NCBI GenBank assembly: GCA_020047775.1
Contig: JAIFNK010000032.1
Coordinates: 1 to 8,207, forward strand
Reading direction: 5' to 3'
Source of the DNA: Akkermansia sp.
GTDB taxonomy: Bacteria > Verrucomicrobiota > Verrucomicrobiia > Verrucomicrobiales > Akkermansiaceae
Length of the DNA stretch: 8,207 nucleotides
Part shown: positions 6,134-8,207 of the stretch, piece after piece
Layout of the letters: the number at the start of each line of letters is the position of its first letter
Position numbering within the stretch: the first letter of the stretch is position 1
The notes under the pieces: model-generated
Told to the model about the DNA's origin: nothing
Seen by the model: the letters and a program-made list of their open reading frames with translations, nothing else
The model's database searches: none
Made by a program: the position numbers and the translations under genes

Positions 6134-6966
6134 ACTCATTCACCCTCAATGCCCCAGCCAAGCTAAACCTGTCCCTGCGCGTGCTCGGCAAGCGGGACGA
6201 CGGCTTTCACGAAATCGACACCTTGATGGTGAAACTGCCGGGACTGGCGGATCAGCTGGATTTCCGGGAAGCGGCGGAATTCTCATTCGAGTGCGACGAT
6301 CCCAGCGTGCCCTCGGACGAACGGAATCTGGTGGTGAAAGCGGTGAGAGCTTACGAATCCGCCGTCGGCCATGCCTGCAAATGCGGAATTTCACTCCAGA
6401 AACGAATCCCCCACGGTGCCGGGCTCGGTGGTGGAAGCAGTGACGCCGCCGCCGCGCTTTTGGGCGTCAACCGGTTGCATGATTTCAAGCTCGGTGTCGA
6501 GGCGCTGCACGGTCTGGCGGCCTCGCTGGGCTCGGATATTCCATTCTTCCTGACCACCGGAGCCGCCCGCTGCACCGGCCGGGGCGAGAAAATCGAGCCG
6601 GTCCCGCCGCCATCCGCGTTGCGGGTGCTGCTGTTGAAGCCGGTTTTCGAAGTTCCCACGCCCGACGCCTACCAGCGGTGGCAGGCCTCCCGCGAGATTC
6701 CCGGAATTTCCTATGGCCCGCAAATCATGGACGGACTCCCGCTCGTCAACGATCTGGAACGACCGGTTTTCGAAAAACACCGCTTTCTCGCCGAACTCAA
6801 ACAATGGCTGCTCGAACGCCGGGAAATCTCCGCCGCCCTCATGAGCGGGTCCGGATCCACCGTCTTCGCCGTGTTGCGCGACGGAGCCGACGCCGCAGCA
6901 ATCGCCCACTCCGCCCGGCTTGAGCTGGATCCCGGGCTCTGGTCGTGGTCCGGAATCACCGGTTGA
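6130..6966 (+). CDS. ispE: 4-diphosphocytidyl-2-C-methyl-D-erythritol kinase
   Basis: IspE phosphorylates CDP-methylerythritol with ATP in the MEP pathway to isoprenoid precursors, which feed undecaprenyl phosphate and quinones. The 278-residue GHMP kinase is of normal length. Motif 1 is P9-A-K11-L-N-L with the active-site Lys. The ATP loop is P94-H-G-A-G-L-G-G-G-S-S-D105-A. The catalytic Asp is D136 in G-S-D-I-P-F-F. The C-terminal motif is S239-G-S-G-S-T, where the family normally continues with a short hydrophobic stretch, here V-F-A-V. ATG 6130 overlaps the pgeF-like stop by 4 nt (ATGA), so the two are almost surely translationally coupled. No convincing terminator follows immediately. 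Confidence 0.95.
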   Translation: MNSFTLNAPAKLNLSLRVLGKRDDGFHEIDTLMVKLPGLADQLDFREAAEFSFECDDPSVPSDERNLVVKAVRAYESAVGHACKCGISLQKRIPHGAGLGGGSSDAAAALLGVNRLHDFKLGVEALHGLAASLGSDIPFFLTTGAARCTGRGEKIEPVPPPSALRVLLLKPVFEVPTPDAYQRWQASREIPGISYGPQIMDGLPLVNDLERPVFEKHRFLAELKQWLLERREISAALMSGSGSTVFAVLRDGADAAAIAHSARLELDPGLWSWSGITG

Positions 6967-7221
6967 CCCGGCAGGCGGCGATTAACATACTCAAAACGGC
7001 ATTTGGCGCTCGTCATGGATGCCCGCCGTAAAAGATAAAATCGTCCGTTTCGCCGGATTAACGGAACACGTTTGCCTGGGACGCATTCAAAATCGCGCTT
7101 TTTTGAAGAAACAGGCGGAAAAAGCGGGCGAAAATCCCCGTTGATTCCACGCGACTCCACCCCGACAGGTGCCGGAAACAAATCCCGATCCGAGCTCCGT
7201 TAAACTTCACGAAAATACGCT

Positions 7222-7250
7222 GGAAGTCCCATCGTTCATTTGGGACTTTC
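7222..7250 (+). terminator. candidate intrinsic terminator or attenuator
   Basis: AAGTCCCA (7224-7231) pairs perfectly with TGGGACTT (7241-7248) across the 9-nt loop TCGTTCATT. Two further pairs, G7223-T7249 and G7222-C7250, extend the stem to 10. It is followed by GTTTATTCG, T-rich but interrupted. It lies 40 nt before the last gene, so it either ends the ispE transcript (or a small RNA from this gap) or acts as an attenuator for the following gene. The stem is clear; termination strength is uncertain because of the broken T-tract. Confidence 0.5.
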
Positions 7251-7265
7251 GTTTATTCGATTCAA

Positions 7266-7281
7266 GACCGGAATGCCGGTC
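7266..7281 (+). promoter_or_regulatory. short GC hairpin directly upstream of the last gene
   Basis: GACCGG (7266-7271), loop AATG and CCGGTC (7276-7281) form a perfect 6-bp stem followed by GTTTTC. It ends 9 nt before the ATG at 7291. Its loop contains the other in-frame ATG (7273), which would be poorly accessible if the hairpin forms. This supports 7291 as the start and suggests the hairpin could affect ribosome access or act as a second weak terminator. Confidence 0.4.
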
Positions 7282-7290
7282 GTTTTCCCC

Positions 7291-8207
7291 ATGGTCCCTC
7301 CTTCCAGTCCACCCAGTTCCAAGGTTCCCATCCCTGAGTCGCTCCGGCTCCAGCTGGACGAGTTCCGGCGTCATCTGTGGCGGGTGAAAATCATGGAAGC
7401 CATCGCCGCCGGGGTGATCGGCCTGCTGGTCTCCTTTTTGCTCGTTTTCGGGCTCGACCGGATCTGGCAAACGCCGTCGTGGGTGCGCTTGGGCATCTTG
7501 GTTTCCGGAGTTTCCCTGTTCGCTGTTTTCGCCCCCTACTGGCTGCACCGCTGGGTATGGCACCAACGCCGGGAAACCCAACTCGCCCGCCTGATCGCCA
7601 AGCGATTCCCGGGCCTCGGCGACCGCTTGTTGGGCGTCATCGAACTCCAGGACCAAGCCGGGAACTCGGACACCCTCTCCCCGCGGCTGCGCGAAGCCGC
7701 GATGGAGGCCGTCGCGATCGAGACCGGAAAACGCAAGCTGGAAGACGCGCTTCCACCGCAGCGCCACCGCCGCTGGGCCTTGGCCGCGATTTTCCTGGCA
7801 CTGATCTCCGCCGCCGGATTCGCGCTGGCACCCCGGGCCGGAGTCAATGCGCTCAAGCGCTGGCTCATGCCGCTTTCCGCCACCGAGCGCTACACCTTCA
7901 CCCGCCTCGACAATCCACCCGTCCACCGCGCGGTGGCATTTGGCGAGGCCTTCGAAATCACCCTCACCCTGTCCAAGGATTCCGAGCAGCGCCCCGCCAC
8001 CTCGTCCGGGCGATATGGCCTGCAACAGACGCTGCAAGCTCCGTTGCGGAAAGACAGTTATGTTTTCACGTTTCCCGGCCAACAGGACCCCGGCACCATC
8101 GTATTCCACGTAGGCGATCTCCGGCATGAGTGCCGCATCGAGCCCGTGCCGCGGCCCAGCATGGAAAGCGTGACGGCGGTGATCACCTCGCCCGCTTATC
8201 TCGGCAT
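7291..8207 (+). CDS. DUF4175-like large membrane protein, N-terminal part (cut by window edge)
   Basis: An uninterrupted frame of 305 codons plus two bases runs off the right edge. A basic amphipathic start (L-R-L-Q-L-D-E-F-R-R-H-L-W-R, 18-31) is followed by two membrane helices (about 36-55 and 65-85). Next come R-R-E-T-Q-L-A-R and the segment L109-G-D-R-L-L-G-V-I-E-L (109-119), a third membrane helix (about 162-181), then a soluble region with beta-strand character. This order, with the P-x-L-G-D-R-L motif, resembles DUF4175-type proteins of Verrucomicrobiota and Planctomycetota, which often lie near MoxR ATPase and von Willebrand-A genes. The assignment is by recollection of the pattern, so moderate. 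ATG 7273 is an in-frame alternative start; a stop at 7201 bounds the frame. Function unknown, probably envelope-related. Confidence 0.8.
   Translation, partial: MVPPSSPPSSKVPIPESLRLQLDEFRRHLWRVKIMEAIAAGVIGLLVSFLLVFGLDRIWQTPSWVRLGILVSGVSLFAVFAPYWLHRWVWHQRRETQLARLIAKRFPGLGDRLLGVIELQDQAGNSDTLSPRLREAAMEAVAIETGKRKLEDALPPQRHRRWALAAIFLALISAAGFALAPRAGVNALKRWLMPLSATERYTFTRLDNPPVHRAVAFGEAFEITLTLSKDSEQRPATSSGRYGLQQTLQAPLRKDSYVFTFPGQQDPGTIVFHVGDLRHECRIEPVPRPSMESVTAVITSPAYLG

Larger units (their letters stand above)
6967..7290. other. 324-nt intergenic region with several hairpins; possible leader or small RNA
   Basis: No credible gene is seen here. Besides the two 3' hairpins listed separately, stems can form at TCCG 7044-7047 with CGGA 7054-7057, TTCAAAA 7086-7092 with TTTTGAA 7101-7107, and AGCGGG 7123-7128 with CCCGTT 7137-7142 (one G-T pair). 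I tried to match known riboswitch cores (cobalamin, c-di-GMP, SAM types) and found none. A 7-codon frame, MDARRKR, occupies 7015-7038 with no visible ribosome binding site. The run of hairpins ending in a terminator-like stem would suit a small RNA or an attenuated 5' leader of the next gene, but this is inference from pairing alone. Confidence 0.4.

Noticed and set aside
5240..6139. Reverse-strand frame of 299 codons opposite marR and the PgeF-like gene
   Set aside because: Antisense shadow; the + strand proteins carry the conserved motifs.
7015..7038. Seven-codon frame MDARRKR as a leader peptide
   Set aside because: No ribosome binding site, no stretch of regulatory codons and no attenuator directly after it; short frames of this size are expected by chance.
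7207..8127. Reverse-strand frame of 306 codons at the right end
   Set aside because: Gly/Gln-rich antisense reading; the + strand frame from 7291 has membrane helices and a family-like motif and remains open.
1..8207. tRNA, rRNA, CRISPR array or transposase
   Set aside because: I looked for tRNA-like cloverleafs in the gaps, regularly spaced direct repeats and transposase motifs and saw none.

Overview
The window is a gene-dense, high-GC bacterial chromosome segment in which every gene I can support runs on the + strand. Gene content and protein style (nadC next to a short birA, a divergent multicopper-oxidase-fold protein next to ispE, a DUF4175-like membrane protein, several TTG/GTG starts and weak Shine-Dalgarno sequences) suggest a member of the Verrucomicrobiota. 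That placement is an inference from family resemblance; no rRNA or other phylogenetic marker is present.

Layout. 1-162: non-coding or partly coding edge region with two nested, mutually exclusive inverted repeats and a short reverse-strand open frame that runs off the left edge. 163-4737: six closely spaced genes (gaps of 6-44 nt), probably one transcription unit or two: an AEC-family permease, a TIGR02817-type NAD(P)H-dependent oxidoreductase, a YjbQ/UPF0047 protein, nadC, birA (ligase domain only) and a small lipoprotein with a Pro-rich tail. 4738-4929: an AT-rich spacer, unlike the rest of the window. 4930-5385: a MarR-family regulator. 5417-6966: pgeF-like and ispE, joined by an ATGA overlap. 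6967-7290: a 324-nt gap with several hairpins. 7291-8207 (open at the right edge): the first 305 codons of a large membrane protein of DUF4175-like type.

How the genes fit together. nadC (NAD synthesis), birA (biotin attachment) and yjbQ (a family able to make thiamine phosphate in vitro) give the first cluster a cofactor flavour. The permease and oxidoreductase ahead of them have no obvious link and differ in base skew (G-rich coding strand, against C-rich downstream). pgeF and ispE touch on cell-envelope processes: peptidoglycan fidelity and isoprenoid precursor supply, including the lipid carrier for peptidoglycan.

I found no clear undescribed system. The items most worth a second look are the structured 6967-7290 gap, the altered metal-site motif in the PgeF-like protein, the nested repeats at the left edge, and the AT-rich marR upstream region.
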